A stretch of 64,000 nucleotides of DNA from Alteromonas sp. LOR. GTDB taxonomy: Bacteria; Pseudomonadota; Gammaproteobacteria; Enterobacterales; Alteromonadaceae. The stretch lies in NCBI RefSeq assembly GCF_000753865.1, contig NZ_JQFW01000030.1:28852-92851 (forward strand). Reading direction: 5' to 3'. The notes under the pieces are model-generated. The model was not told the DNA's origin, made no database searches, and was given only the letters and a program-made list of their open reading frames with translations. Each line of letters begins with the position of its first letter. Position 1 is the stretch's first letter. The position numbers were made by a program, and so were the translations under genes. Shown here in pieces: positions 51,350 through 58,855 of the stretch.

Positions 51350-52171
51350 ATGTTTGTTACACGTGCAGCCCTTTGCGCCCTCGCTCTAGCTACTCCTACC
51401 GTATTTGCCGAAACTACGCCAATTAACCATGAAGTCAGCATTGGTTTCTCTGATGTCAGAGATGCAGATGATAATTTCATTGGTGCCAGCTACCGTCATT
51501 ATTTTGATACGGTAAATATCGGCGAGCAGGCTTACGCAATAAGCCCATACCTTCAGCGCAGCAACAATGTATCGGTAGACTATTTCGGTATTGATAACAT
51601 CGACCAGTTTAATGTTACTGGAGAATGGTTTTCACAAGACGATTTAGTGGTAAGAGGCCGTTACGGAAGAACGACTGATGACTATAGAAATTACGATTCT
51701 ACAGTACAGCGATTCGGAGTTGATGTTTCAAAGTTTGTTTCTGAAAATTGGGAAGTAGGAGCAGGGGTAGACTATTTCGATTTCGATGCAAGTTTCAAAT
51801 CGTTTGATGATGGAAACGATGTAGAACGTTTTGGTGATTCTGAATTCAGTGCCAGTGTATTCGCTCGCTACACAAGCTTCGGTTTCAATCCTTCAAGCTT
51901 TAAACCCGGTTGGGATATCAAGCTTAAAGGTACGCACTTTGATGATGAGCTTACGTTAGAAGTCGATGCTGATTACTACTTCAAAGCCAACTGGAGTGTA
52001 GGCGTTATGGCAATACACGAGAACAATGATCGCTTTGGTTCTGAAAACGTCATAGAGTTGGGCACCAACTATTGGTTTAATGCGCATTCATCAATTCGCT
52101 TTGGTGCTGGTGTTGATACCGATGAAGGCACACTAGGCTCATTAACGCTATTAGGTACATTTAGATTTTAA
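51350..52171 (+). CDS. Predicted outer-membrane beta-barrel protein
   Basis: A 273-residue protein with a signal peptide cut after TVFA. The mature part alternates polar and aromatic residues in strands (VSIGFSDV, GASYRHYF, QFNVTGEWF, VVRGRYGRT and so on) and ends in Phe (TLLGTFRF), a barrel-assembly signal. It may be a 10- to 12-stranded porin-like barrel. It is not a recognised named porin. It has its own terminator. Confidence 0.8.
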   Translation: MFVTRAALCALALATPTVFAETTPINHEVSIGFSDVRDADDNFIGASYRHYFDTVNIGEQAYAISPYLQRSNNVSVDYFGIDNIDQFNVTGEWFSQDDLVVRGRYGRTTDDYRNYDSTVQRFGVDVSKFVSENWEVGAGVDYFDFDASFKSFDDGNDVERFGDSEFSASVFARYTSFGFNPSSFKPGWDIKLKGTHFDDELTLEVDADYYFKANWSVGVMAIHENNDRFGSENVIELGTNYWFNAHSSIRFGAGVDTDEGTLGSLTLLGTFRF

Positions 52172-52194
52172 GCCTCACGAATTCTATTTCTTTC

Positions 52195-52222
52195 TAAAGC
52201 CTCGCTATGCGGGGCTTTTTAT
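52195..52222 (+). terminator. Rho-independent terminator after the beta-barrel gene
   Basis: AAAGCCTCGC-TAT-GCGGGGCTTTTTATT, 24 bases after the stop codon. Confidence 0.92.
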
Positions 52223-52326
52223 TGCCATCCGTCCTCTAGAACGAGCTGCCAAGTAGATCAATCTATACGTATTTTGAGTATGTAGTAAAGTTCACACGCC
52301 CTGATAATTATTCAAAAGGTAAGTTA

Positions 52327-53073
52327 ATGTCACTGCGCTCGTTTACGCAATTTTGCTTTGTTGTCCTATTGATAAGTGTAGTCACACTGGTGTTTAGTGG
52401 GCCTGCACTCGCATTCTTTGAAAAAGAGCAGGCAGAATTAGGCGCAACAGGCTGTAACGACCCTAAATACAAGCAGTTTGTTGAAGAGCGGCTTGACTAT
52501 TTTGAACGCAAAAACAAGCGAATGTTGAACCGTACTCAACGAGACTATGAGCGAAGCAGCCAAGCGAATAGCAATCCGTATCAAGTGATAGGGGATTTAA
52601 GCCGACACCTTATTTACAGCGCTCAATTTGAGTCGGTACCAACCGTAAACGCCAAGATTGACCTTATGTTCCAGCACGGCGAACGCCTAAGCAGAGATCA
52701 GCAAATAGCCGGTAATGTATTTGATAATTTTAGTACAGAAGCGCATTTTGTTGGAATAGCCAGGGCGTGGGTGGCCTATCGGCAGGGACGTAACCAAGAG
52801 GCCTTCAATGAGCTATTAACGTCAATTGATGTGAGTAACTCAGCTGTTATGGAATCATTTGGACCTGACTTCACCTTTATCCGCCGTATCTACCGCGATG
52901 GTCACACCAAGCCAGTGGTTGCCTATATTAACAAAACCAAAGATTTTTGGACAGGAAAGCGCGCGGATGCGCTTCGCTTTGCCTGGCTCACCATGATTGA
53001 GCAGGGCTGCGCTATTCAGTTTGATTCACTCGATACTATTAAATTTGCAGAACTGGGTCTTTTGGCAAAGTAG
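52327..53073 (+). CDS. Exported hypothetical protein
   Basis: A 248-residue protein with a signal peptide (hydrophobic stretch about 10-29, cut after PALA). The mature protein is helical and polar, with two cysteines (GCNDPKYKQF near 38 and EQGCAIQF near 232) that could pair. No family was recognised. It is the last ordinary chromosomal gene before the integron array and reads towards it. Confidence 0.72.
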   Translation: MSLRSFTQFCFVVLLISVVTLVFSGPALAFFEKEQAELGATGCNDPKYKQFVEERLDYFERKNKRMLNRTQRDYERSSQANSNPYQVIGDLSRHLIYSAQFESVPTVNAKIDLMFQHGERLSRDQQIAGNVFDNFSTEAHFVGIARAWVAYRQGRNQEAFNELLTSIDVSNSAVMESFGPDFTFIRRIYRDGHTKPVVAYINKTKDFWTGKRADALRFAWLTMIEQGCAIQFDSLDTIKFAELGLLAK

Positions 53074-53153
53074 GCAGCCAGTAAAGATGGCCTTGTAAGT
53101 CGATGGTAATACGCAACTAGTTATTAAAAAGAGACAAGCTAAATAATCTAGTA

Positions 53154-53483
53154 TCAGACGAAGCGGGGCCAATAGCCTGCTGTTAACCTAATATATTTGG
53201 TTGGCATTATCGCTATATACGCAACCGCCAAGAATAATCTGAAACCACGTAATGAAGACTCGGCTGTAAGGTGAATAACATCATTCCCAGAGGGAGTAGC
53301 GGCGAGTTTATTTGAACGGCACCAATCGATACTCAAATATACTTCTTGTGTATTTGTCTTAATTTCAAAATCTTTTGTTTCACCGTCGCTTATTTTTCCT
53401 AAAGTGATGCCATTGGCAATAACGGTGTAGTTTCTTGTTCTGTCCGCAAAGCCGCTGTCTCGAGTTATCCGAAGTATTGTCAT
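53154..53483 (-). CDS. Hypothetical protein, possibly the last cassette
   Basis: A 109-residue protein with a beta-rich N-terminal half (TVIANGITLGKISDGE, TNTQEVYLSIDWCRSNK) and a hydrophobic segment near 82-98. It resembles small proteins of unknown function found widely in bacteria, where an N-terminal ligand-like domain with an IDWCRS motif precedes a membrane segment. No attC is visible to its left, so it may be the terminal cassette that lost its site or a chromosomal gene. Confidence 0.65.
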   Translation of the reverse strand: MTILRITRDSGFADRTRNYTVIANGITLGKISDGETKDFEIKTNTQEVYLSIDWCRSNKLAATPSGNDVIHLTAESSLRGFRLFLAVAYIAIMPTKYIRLTAGYWPRFV

Positions 53484-53495
53484 TTTATATCCTTG

Positions 53496-53549
53496 GCATT
53501 ACGGCAAAAACTGTGTTGCGTGTAAGCTCTTAAGTAAGGGGAGTTAGCG
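53496..53549 (-). repeat. Putative degenerate attC
   Basis: Core-like GCATTAC at 53496-53502 and GTTAGCG at 53543-53549 flank a short spacer just after the stop of the next cassette gene. Pairing of the inner arms is weak. Confidence 0.35.
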
Positions 53550-53552
53550 CGT

Positions 53553-53882
53553 TTATACGCTTTCATGCTTAGGGCTTGAAAAAGTGGATTCCCAAGATAC
53601 TAGTGCTGCGCAGAGGCTCGATATTATGAGAGTGAGGATAGATGCGCCAATACCAAAGAAGCCAACCATAACTGATTTGAATGCAGCCGGTTGACCGCTG
53701 TAAACAAGGCTTCCTCTGACCAGCGTTGGCTCACCTGGGGAAAAGTAGCTCAACGAAACAGCAAGAAAAATCGCCAAAGCAAGACCAAAGAAAACGTATC
53801 CCAAGTAGGCTAGGCAACGCGCGATAAACAATAATGCGACTAGGTTATTTGGCTTTAAATTGGAGTAGGGTACTAGTGTCAT
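53553..53882 (-). CDS. Cassette-encoded membrane protein
   Basis: A 109-residue protein with two membrane segments (about 14-43 and 70-93). No family was recognised. It shares a cassette with the 30-residue protein at 53929-54021, since only 46 bp without any attC separate them. Confidence 0.68.
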   Translation of the reverse strand: MTLVPYSNLKPNNLVALLFIARCLAYLGYVFFGLALAIFLAVSLSYFSPGEPTLVRGSLVYSGQPAAFKSVMVGFFGIGASILTLIISSLCAALVSWESTFSSPKHESV

Positions 53883-53928
53883 AATAATTCCATTTATATG
53901 TGTTTACGCTGGACTTCGTTTCGTGACA

Positions 53929-54021
53929 TTACTGGTAAAAGTATAGTAGTAGCATAAAGGTGGCGACCATTGAAACGCTGCCTGTTAAAAGCACAAATAA
54001 CATAAAAAATGCGGTTTTCAC
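53929..54021 (-). CDS. 30-residue single-span membrane microprotein
   Basis: A short ORF starts with GTG at 54021 and has a perfect AGGAGG five bases upstream. The peptide is a single hydrophobic helix with a Lys at position 2 and aromatic residues at the end (FMLFVLLTGSVS, then ATFMLLLYFYQ). Such small hydrophobic proteins can be regulators or type-I-like toxins; which applies is unknown. It lies 46 bp upstream of the two-span membrane gene and is probably co-translated. Confidence 0.62.
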   Translation of the reverse strand: MKTAFFMLFVLLTGSVSMVATFMLLLYFYQ

Positions 54022-54055
54022 TTTAACCTCCTGTCTGTCTAAAAATATACATTTC

Positions 54056-54157
54056 CACTAAGGGCGACACTACATCGGTTAAAATCCGAACAAAGTCAGT
54101 CAACTCAGGTGCTAGTGTTCCAGCTCGCTCAGCGAGCGGACTTAACTTCTCTTGTAT
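54056..54157 (-). repeat. Degenerate attC
   Basis: On the minus strand the segment GACTGACTTTGTTCGGATTTT and GGAACACTAGCAC match internal words of the well-preserved site at 62477-62591. The outer cores are decayed (GTATTCT, CACTAAG). Confidence 0.6.
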
Positions 54158-54167
54158 TCTCTAAGCG

Positions 54168-54467
54168 CTAAACGAAAAAAAGGGCCGACAACGGAGTGAG
54201 CAGGCTTAATACGAATGCAGACAGTATTCCTACAATCAGCAGCGCACTTGATTCACCGATAAAAGTAACAAGTTGCCCCGAAACCACGCCCAAGAAAGAA
54301 AAAGACGGACTAAAATAGGCTAGCGCTCCGACAACGGCTAAAGAAATCAAATAATAAGGAAAGCTGTCAAAAGCCTCTATATGACCCGTTAAATCGTAGC
54401 TGAAGTGCCAAATGCCAAATCCAGCAATTGCAGAAAGTACAAAAGCAAAAAAGTTTTTTTTATTCAT
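54168..54467 (-). CDS. Cassette-encoded membrane protein
   Basis: A 99-residue protein with three to four membrane segments (about 6-22, 38-52, 54-72 and 74-98). No family was recognised. The stop lies about ten bases right of the degenerate attC, and an AAAGGGA-type ribosome binding site precedes the ATG. Confidence 0.68.
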   Translation of the reverse strand: MNKKNFFAFVLSAIAGFGIWHFSYDLTGHIEAFDSFPYYLISLAVVGALAYFSPSFSFLGVVSGQLVTFIGESSALLIVGILSAFVLSLLTPLSALFFV

Positions 54468-54495
54468 AAATTCCCTTTAAAAAGTATAGCGAGTT

Positions 54496-54548
54496 ACATA
54501 AGCGATTTTGGCGGCTCTTGTCAGAACACGTTTGGTGTTTTGTTATGT
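54496..54548 (-). repeat. attC site (short)
   Basis: ACATAAG and GTTATGT outer arms (GTTACATAAG against its reverse complement) flank a 40-base centre; the minus strand reads CATAACAAAACACC, as VCR-like sites begin. Confidence 0.7.
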
Positions 54549-54938
54549 AACCCGGCTCTTTGAACCAAATTTTTTCCTATTCAAACCTAACGTTATCAAC
54601 CCTATAAATGCGAATAAAGTGCCAATCGGAATGATAAAAAGTAATAAGAATGAATAAAATATCAAAGTCCAAAACAGCCAACTAGTGCGGTACTTTAGTA
54701 CTGTAACGGAAATTAATAAAAACACTAACCCCAACATAAAAAGACCAAAACCCACCACAATAGGCTTCAACATTGACATATCTTCCTGGGTAATTTTAGG
54801 TTCATTGGTACTGAAAAGGCTTATGTCTTCAAATGAAGAGTAGATGGGGAAGAGCGCATCTGCCATTCCTAATGGAAATGCCCAAAAAAGCAATAAGCCT
54901 AAAATTGTAATGTATTTCCCTATAACCTCTTTACTCAT
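54543..54938 (-). CDS. Cassette-encoded membrane protein
   Basis: A 131-residue protein with about four membrane segments (10-28, 60-82, 86-100 and 102-120) and a basic C-terminus (NRKKFGSKSR). The stop codon lies inside the attC core, as is usual for cassettes. No family was recognised. Confidence 0.72.
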   Translation of the reverse strand: MSKEVIGKYITILGLLLFWAFPLGMADALFPIYSSFEDISLFSTNEPKITQEDMSMLKPIVVGFGLFMLGLVFLLISVTVLKYRTSWLFWTLIFYSFLLLFIIPIGTLFAFIGLITLGLNRKKFGSKSRVT

Positions 54939-54970
54939 TTGTTCCCTCGTACTTAGTTGTTGGTTTTATT

Positions 54971-55085
54971 CCATAACGGGCAATGGTTTATTGGCGAGAG
55001 TGGCGAAATCGGCGAAAGTGGCGAAACCGTTGGCGAGTCATACTCCCAGCCCGCAAAGCGTAATACGTTAGTTTGCTCGTTACGT
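54971..55085 (-). repeat. attC site
   Basis: Cores CCATAAC (54971-54977) and GTTACGT (55079-55085). The centre contains nine-base GTGGCGAAA-type direct repeats (54999-55029) not seen in the other sites. Confidence 0.72.
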
Positions 55086-55514
55086 TTTGTTGCTTGATTT
55101 ATTTCGCCGAGCTAAAAAGATAGCACACAACAAAACCGGCAATAGCTTTGCTAATGTAAGCGCAAGGTTGTACCACATAGCGTCATTATTAAGCGCGATA
55201 GTAGCTAAGCCATATACCATAAACAGAATAAACGGAGCGATAAGAAAGGAAGAATTGACCATGTTAAAAAGCTGCCTAAAAATTATCGCGAGCAGATAAA
55301 ACGTAAGTGTGAGCGGCAGACCAATGGTGACGAAGCTTGTTAATGACAATGCCAAAGTTGGTGAAAGTTGCATGAGAGGTAATAGAATTTTTTCGGGGAC
55401 GGCAACTGCAGCGCCATAGCCCATAATCACTATCGACAGACAGACAAATAAAATGCCGGCAGCAAAAGATAGAGACCTGTTTGCCAAAGGCTTATTTTGT
55501 AGATTCATTTCCAT
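55080..55514 (-). CDS. Cassette-encoded membrane protein
   Basis: A 144-residue protein with four membrane segments (about 16-38, 54-78, 88-106 and 116-134) and a basic, polar C-terminus. The stop lies in the attC core. No family was recognised; the layout is like small four-helix membrane proteins of unknown role. Confidence 0.72.
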   Translation of the reverse strand: MEMNLQNKPLANRSLSFAAGILFVCLSIVIMGYGAAVAVPEKILLPLMQLSPTLALSLTSFVTIGLPLTLTFYLLAIIFRQLFNMVNSSFLIAPFILFMVYGLATIALNNDAMWYNLALTLAKLLPVLLCAIFLARRNKSSNKT

Positions 55515-55533
55515 ATCAAAGTTCCTTTAAAAA

Positions 55534-55645
55534 GCCTAATAGCTTGCTATTGGCCAAAAGTGGTTTGCTAAGATAGCGACGAAGTCGCGCCATGCTTGCG
55601 TTTCAGTGTACCTGCTATTTGGCACATAAGTTAAGCGCGTTGTAA
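55534..55645 (-). repeat. attC site
   Basis: Cores GCCTAAT (55534-55540) and GTTGTAA (55639-55645), 112 bp; the minus strand contains the GCGACTTCGTCGC inner palindrome. Confidence 0.68.
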
Positions 55646-55648
55646 CAT

Positions 55649-55993
55649 TTAATGAGGTGATACATTCACTGAAACTTTAGTTGGTGAATTGGCTGCCAAC
55701 TCCATTACTTGTTTGTAGGTAAGGCCATCCATCTTTTTGCTTAAAATATAGTAATTGATTGACTCCATAGTGGGGTCATCAATGAAGTCATTAGCACTAG
55801 TCACGTCAGAAAATTGTATAGCAACCAACGCTGCGGCAAAGTCGACTCTTTTATTGTTGGGTAACTTTTTTAGCATGTAGCCAATATCGTTTTGGATCGA
55901 CGTTTCGCTGCTTCCATTGAAAACAAATTCTTCTTTGGTGCTGGCGCAACCCAATAAAGAAATAAACGCAATTGATAAAAATAAAACTCTCAT
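55649..55993 (-). CDS. Cassette-encoded small lipoprotein (DUF6694-like)
   Basis: A 114-residue protein with a lipoprotein signal peptide and lipobox LLGC (Cys16). The mature part has MLKKLPNNKRVDFAAALVAIQF and LTYKQVMELA, a pattern I associate with the DUF6694 lipoproteins. Function is unknown. Ribosome binding site AAGGAAGG precedes the ATG. Confidence 0.7.
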   Translation of the reverse strand: MRVLFLSIAFISLLGCASTKEEFVFNGSSETSIQNDIGYMLKKLPNNKRVDFAAALVAIQFSDVTSANDFIDDPTMESINYYILSKKMDGLTYKQVMELAANSPTKVSVNVSPH

Positions 55994-55998
55994 AACCT

Positions 55999-56053
55999 TC
56001 CTTAAATATCTGTCCCTGAAAACGCAGTGAGTGAGTTTATCTGGTCTTTAGGT
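55999..56053 (-). repeat. Truncated attC remnant
   Basis: The right core TTTAGGT (a GTTAGGT variant) holds the next stop codon, and AAACTCACTCACTGCG on the minus strand matches the arm of full sites, but the opposite arm is missing. Confidence 0.45.
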
Positions 56054-56293
56054 TCGGCCAAGCTTGTCTAAAAAAAGCCTACATACGGAATAAAAGGCGA
56101 GTCCGAGACAGCTAACAGCTATAGCTGCACAAGGGACTGCGACGATGAGCATACCTTTATTCCAACCATAAAAGGCCATGACGGAACATATGAGACCGAG
56201 GGACACTTCAATTAAAAAGTGTTCCCATTGCAATCTGTAGCCGGTATCGATTGGCCTGATAAAGAAGTTGATTTTGAATGACATTTCACTCAC
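56048..56293 (-). CDS. Cassette-encoded membrane protein
   Basis: An 81-residue protein with two membrane segments (about 27-43 and 48-70). The N-terminal FKINFFIRPIDTGYRLQWEHF is cytoplasmic in character. AGGAGTGAGTGAA lies before the ATG. No family was recognised. Confidence 0.65.
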   Translation of the reverse strand: MSEMSFKINFFIRPIDTGYRLQWEHFLIEVSLGLICSVMAFYGWNKGMLIVAVPCAAIAVSCLGLAFYSVCRLFLDKLGRT

Positions 56294-56303
56294 TCCTTTG
56301 CAT

Positions 56304-56410
56304 CATATAATCCTGAATTAGAGGGCTTAAATACGTGAGGCATGACGGCTAAGCCGCCGCCTGTTTTGTATCAGCAGCTTGCGAAGCAAACTGCGAGTTC
56401 AGTGTTTATG
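56304..56410 (-). repeat. attC site
   Basis: Outer arms TATAAT... and GTTTATG around 100 bp; the plus strand GACGGCTAAGCCGCC and TTGCGAAGCAAA inner palindromes are in the same positions as in the site at 58736-58843. Confidence 0.62.
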
Positions 56411-56759
56411 TTTCATGCGCAATACCCATGAAAGACAGCCCTTTATTAAAGCAATATATCTCTTCAATATCTTGGTAAGAGCCCTGAACCCAGCATAAAG
56501 ATCGAAATCTTTCATAATGTGAGCGGAACGCTGTCTCAATTAAGGATGCATCGTCTTGCATGATAGAAGCAAAATTCTTCGACTTCAAAACCATGAACAG
56601 AAAATCTTCGTCGTCTATGAAAAATGAATCCCAAAAATAACCCTTTTGCTGCATTTCAGAGAAAGGTTCGGTGGGGTTTTGTTTAATGTAGTCAACAAGC
56701 TCCAATAATTTTTCTTTGGAGTTAGGCTGTAGTTTCACTTTTAACAATTTCGATTCCAT
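56406..56759 (-). CDS. Cassette protein, DUF6176-like
   Basis: A 117-residue soluble protein. SKLLKVKLQPNSKEKLLEL at the N-terminus, YFWDSFFID-DEDFLFMVLKSK and RSHYERFRSLCW follow DUF6176, a family of unknown function predicted to have a dimeric alpha-beta barrel. I choose ATG 56759 (preceded by TAGGAAA) rather than the frame start at 56789. Confidence 0.72.
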   Translation of the reverse strand: MESKLLKVKLQPNSKEKLLELVDYIKQNPTEPFSEMQQKGYFWDSFFIDDEDFLFMVLKSKNFASIMQDDASLIETAFRSHYERFRSLCWVQGSYQDIEEIYCFNKGLSFMGIAHET

Positions 56760-56805
56760 TCGATTTCCTAAAGAGCTGGTCTTACACACTAAAAGTAGAT
56801 ATTCA

Positions 56806-56920
56806 TGTTAACCATATGCCGCCAAAGCACTTGAACCTGTCGACGCCACTTGCAGCTTTGTTGCGCTGAAAAAAACAGCTCTGCGGTTACGGATTGGTTG
56901 AAGTTACCGGATTGCTAGGT
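56806..56920 (-). repeat. attC site (diverged)
   Basis: TGTTAAC (56806-56812) and GCTAGGT (56914-56920), the latter a GTTAGGT variant containing the next stop codon. The middle contains GCGCAACAAAGCTGC and related pairing. Confidence 0.5.
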
Positions 56921-57205
56921 ACAACGTTCACTTGATTTCAACTCTGACAGTTCATGCAATAAATCCGCTTTTTTCATTGCAGCTTGTCCAGTGCCTGCAA
57001 TCATCCCAGCGAAAAAGATGGAAGTGCCAACCGAGTATAATTCGCCTCCAGAGAAATGAACAAAGCCAATATAGCTAATCATACAAAAAAATAAAAAAGC
57101 GGGCACAGAATTAAGTCTATTAATTTCTTTTTCTAATTGGGCAATGCGTTTATTTCTTTGTAGAGAAATAATGCCATCAACATCTTCAGTAGTCTTTATA
57201 TTCAT
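56915..57205 (-). CDS. Cassette-encoded membrane protein
   Basis: A 96-residue protein. A short N-terminal coiled coil (LQRNKRIAQLEKEINRLNS) is followed by two membrane segments (about 35-50 and 55-75) and a second charged helix. No family was recognised. Confidence 0.68.
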   Translation of the reverse strand: MNIKTTEDVDGIISLQRNKRIAQLEKEINRLNSVPAFLFFCMISYIGFVHFSGGELYSVGTSIFFAGMIAGTGQAAMKKADLLHELSELKSSERCT

Positions 57206-57220
57206 GATTTCTCCAGTTGT

Positions 57221-57280
57221 GCCTAACCTTCGTTTGAGTTCTAGCCTGCCGCTGCGGGCGATATGATTTTCTTGTTAAGA
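57221..57280 (-). repeat. attC site (short)
   Basis: Cores GCCTAAC (57221-57227) and GTTAAGA (57274-57280), 60 bp. Confidence 0.68.
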
Positions 57281-57332
57281 AACATTGTAGGTATTATCTG
57301 AATTCAAGCCGATTAACTTTCTGACTTAAGTG
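57281..57332 (-). other. ORF-less mini-cassette body
   Basis: Only 52 bp lie between two attC sites. No start codon with a ribosome binding site or plausible ORF is seen. Together with the attC at 57221-57280 it would form a cassette of about 112 bp. Confidence 0.6.
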
Positions 57333-57399
57333 CCTAATAATGTGGCAGCAATAAGCGCCAGCCAAGCGTAAAACGTCCACGTTAATACATTTGTTATGT
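57333..57399 (-). repeat. attC site
   Basis: Cores GCCTAAT (57333-57339) and GTTATGT (57393-57399). The inner arms AATGT/ACATT pair with an offset base, as attC L boxes do. Confidence 0.72.
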
Positions 57400-57408
57400 G
57401 TGTTCATT

Positions 57409-57729
57409 TTAAAGGAGTGCCGCTTTTTGGCTTTCAAACTCTTCTTGGGTAATAACACCTTGTTCTTTTAACTCATGCAGCTTTCGAATTTCATCTGCTG
57501 AACTGAATGTATTACCGCTGCGTGATGATGAGCTATTATTGGGCAATATAAAGCTCCAAACCAATGCAATAAACCAACCTAACCACAAGAAAATAGAGCA
57601 AAAAATATTAAAAAGAATTATTGGTATCTTATGGGGATGATTTTTACTTAACGCGATAATTGAAGGAAGAAATAGAAATAGTAGTAACACCAATAAAATC
57701 AACAGTTGCCGAATGCCAGTGTCATCCAT
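57409..57729 (-). CDS. Cassette membrane protein with C-terminal SHOCT domain
   Basis: A 106-residue protein with two membrane segments (about 7-24 and 33-62) and a C-terminal SHOCT motif (RKLHELKEQGVITQEEFESQ, residues 82-101). SHOCT domains occur at the ends of many small membrane proteins and are thought to mediate oligomerisation. The gene may follow the two-span plus SHOCT architecture common in bacteria. Confidence 0.8.
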   Translation of the reverse strand: MDDTGIRQLLILLVLLLFLFLPSIIALSKNHPHKIPIILFNIFCSIFLWLGWFIALVWSFILPNNSSSSRSGNTFSSADEIRKLHELKEQGVITQEEFESQKAALL

Positions 57730-57787
57730 AATAAACTCCTTTTAAAAAAAACTATTATCCAAATTCCGTACGCATAAGCATATAAAT

Positions 57788-57884
57788 TCTAAACAAGGGG
57801 CGCAGGGGCGTGGGCTAATATACGAAGCAGCCCACGTGTTAGCGTCCCAGCGAAGGTCGTGAGTGACTTAATGTTTTGTTAGAA
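57788..57884 (-). repeat. attC site
   Basis: Cores TCTAAAC (57788-57794) and GTTAGAA (57878-57884). The arms GTGGGCT and AGCCCAC give a strong central stem. Confidence 0.78.
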
Positions 57885-57956
57885 GCCCAAACGCCGTTGT
57901 TCATTGCGAGGAATGTGTGGCCTCACATTACCACCAAATGTTTGTTTATACACCTT
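57885..57956 (-). other. ORF-less mini-cassette body
   Basis: 72 bp between two attC sites. The only frame of note is a 24-codon GTG-started reading frame ending in the attC core TAA (57879), with an AAGG only adjacent to its start; an open frame reaches further back through the neighbouring attC. I do not call it as a gene. Confidence 0.55.
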
Positions 57957-58036
57957 GCCTAAGTCTGAAGTTAATTCCAGCGATATTAGGTAAGGTGAGC
58001 CCGCTTTTGTCGAAAGACTTAAGCGTTTTATTAGGC
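57957..58036 (-). repeat. attC site
   Basis: Cores GCCTAAG (57957-57963) and ATTAGGC (58030-58036), 80 bp. The stop codon of the next ORF lies inside the right core. Confidence 0.75.
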
Positions 58037-58366
58037 ATGTTTACAAACACCCTCGTTACTCAATTGCTCTTTAACTTCTAAGATAAATTTATTCGTTTGC
58101 TCTTCTGTTCCCAAAAGTTTTGTATTTGATAAAAATAGACCTTGGATGTCTTCGAATATACTTATACTCGTTTCTAAATTTGCACAATGGTAGGCCTTCA
58201 AACTCTTCTCATTGTCTTGAGTTAAAAGGCTGACGGACTGAGAGGCTATAAGCATTTCAGAAACATTGGATGATTGGATGCTATGAATGAATAAAATATA
58301 CCCTAGAAACCCAGCAATAAGCGCCCCCAAAGCGAAAGAAGAAATACAATAAGCCAACGTTTTCAT
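58031..58366 (-). CDS. Cassette protein, membrane-anchored
   Basis: A 111-residue protein with an N-terminal hydrophobic segment (about 5-27) that is either an anchor or an uncleaved signal peptide, then a polar helical domain with two cysteines (YHCANLE and EGVCKH) that could pair in the periplasm. No family was recognised. The stop lies in the attC core. Confidence 0.7.
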   Translation of the reverse strand: MKTLAYCISSFALGALIAGFLGYILFIHSIQSSNVSEMLIASQSVSLLTQDNEKSLKAYHCANLETSISIFEDIQGLFLSNTKLLGTEEQTNKFILEVKEQLSNEGVCKHA

Positions 58367-58382
58367 AGTTTTCCTTTTGAGT

Positions 58383-58489
58383 GCCTAACTTTTCAGTAAT
58401 GGGCGTAAGCACGTGTAGCGTAATGGCGTAGCCACCTTGCGTGTTAACGTCCTGTGCGCGCGAAGCGAGTGTTTATGCGCTTGTTATAA
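58383..58489 (-). repeat. attC site
   Basis: Cores GCCTAAC (58383-58389) and GTTATAA (58483-58489), 107 bp. The right end TATGCGCTTGTTA is shared with the site at 63549-63665. Confidence 0.85.
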
Positions 58490-58495
58490 GAAATT

Positions 58496-58717
58496 CTACT
58501 TGTCGTTAGGCTTTAGTGGTGCCAATAGCAAGTAAATTATGAAGCTTAGCCAACTAACAAAAAGAGTGGCAAGTATCCAAGCCAGCTTTTCATTTTTTCC
58601 TACTTTGTTTGATTTTCCAATGACAAACAACGGAACAAACCAAAACACACCAAGTATTATTAGCATAGGAAGCCAGCTAATGAAGAGTTCTGATAACAAC
58701 AATTGGTCTTCGCTCAT
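58496..58717 (-). CDS. Cassette-encoded membrane protein
   Basis: A 73-residue protein with two membrane segments (about 12-32 and 43-66) and a KSNKVGKNEKLAW loop between. The layout recalls the PLDc_N/DUF-type short two-helix membrane proteins, but a family cannot be fixed. Confidence 0.65.
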   Translation of the reverse strand: MSEDQLLLSELFISWLPMLIILGVFWFVPLFVIGKSNKVGKNEKLAWILATLFVSWLSFIIYLLLAPLKPNDK

Positions 58718-58735
58718 CTATGATATTTCCATGTC

Positions 58736-58843
58736 TTATAACTTTCAAATAAGGGGCGCAGGCACGTAGGACATAATGGCAAAGCCGCCCAGCGTATATG
58801 CGTCCCAGCGAACGAAGTGAGTGAGTTTATTGAGTTGTTAGGC
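58736..58843 (-). repeat. attC site
   Basis: Cores TTATAAC (58736-58742) and GTTAGGC (58837-58843), 108 bp, with the shared GCGTCCCAGCGAACGAAGTG segment. Confidence 0.85.
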
Positions 58844-58855
58844 CGTGCTGATAAG

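Noticed and set aside
53883..54167. Independent attC between the 30-residue gene and the gene at 53553
   Set aside because: Only 46 bp lie between them and no core or palindrome is visible, so they were placed in one cassette.
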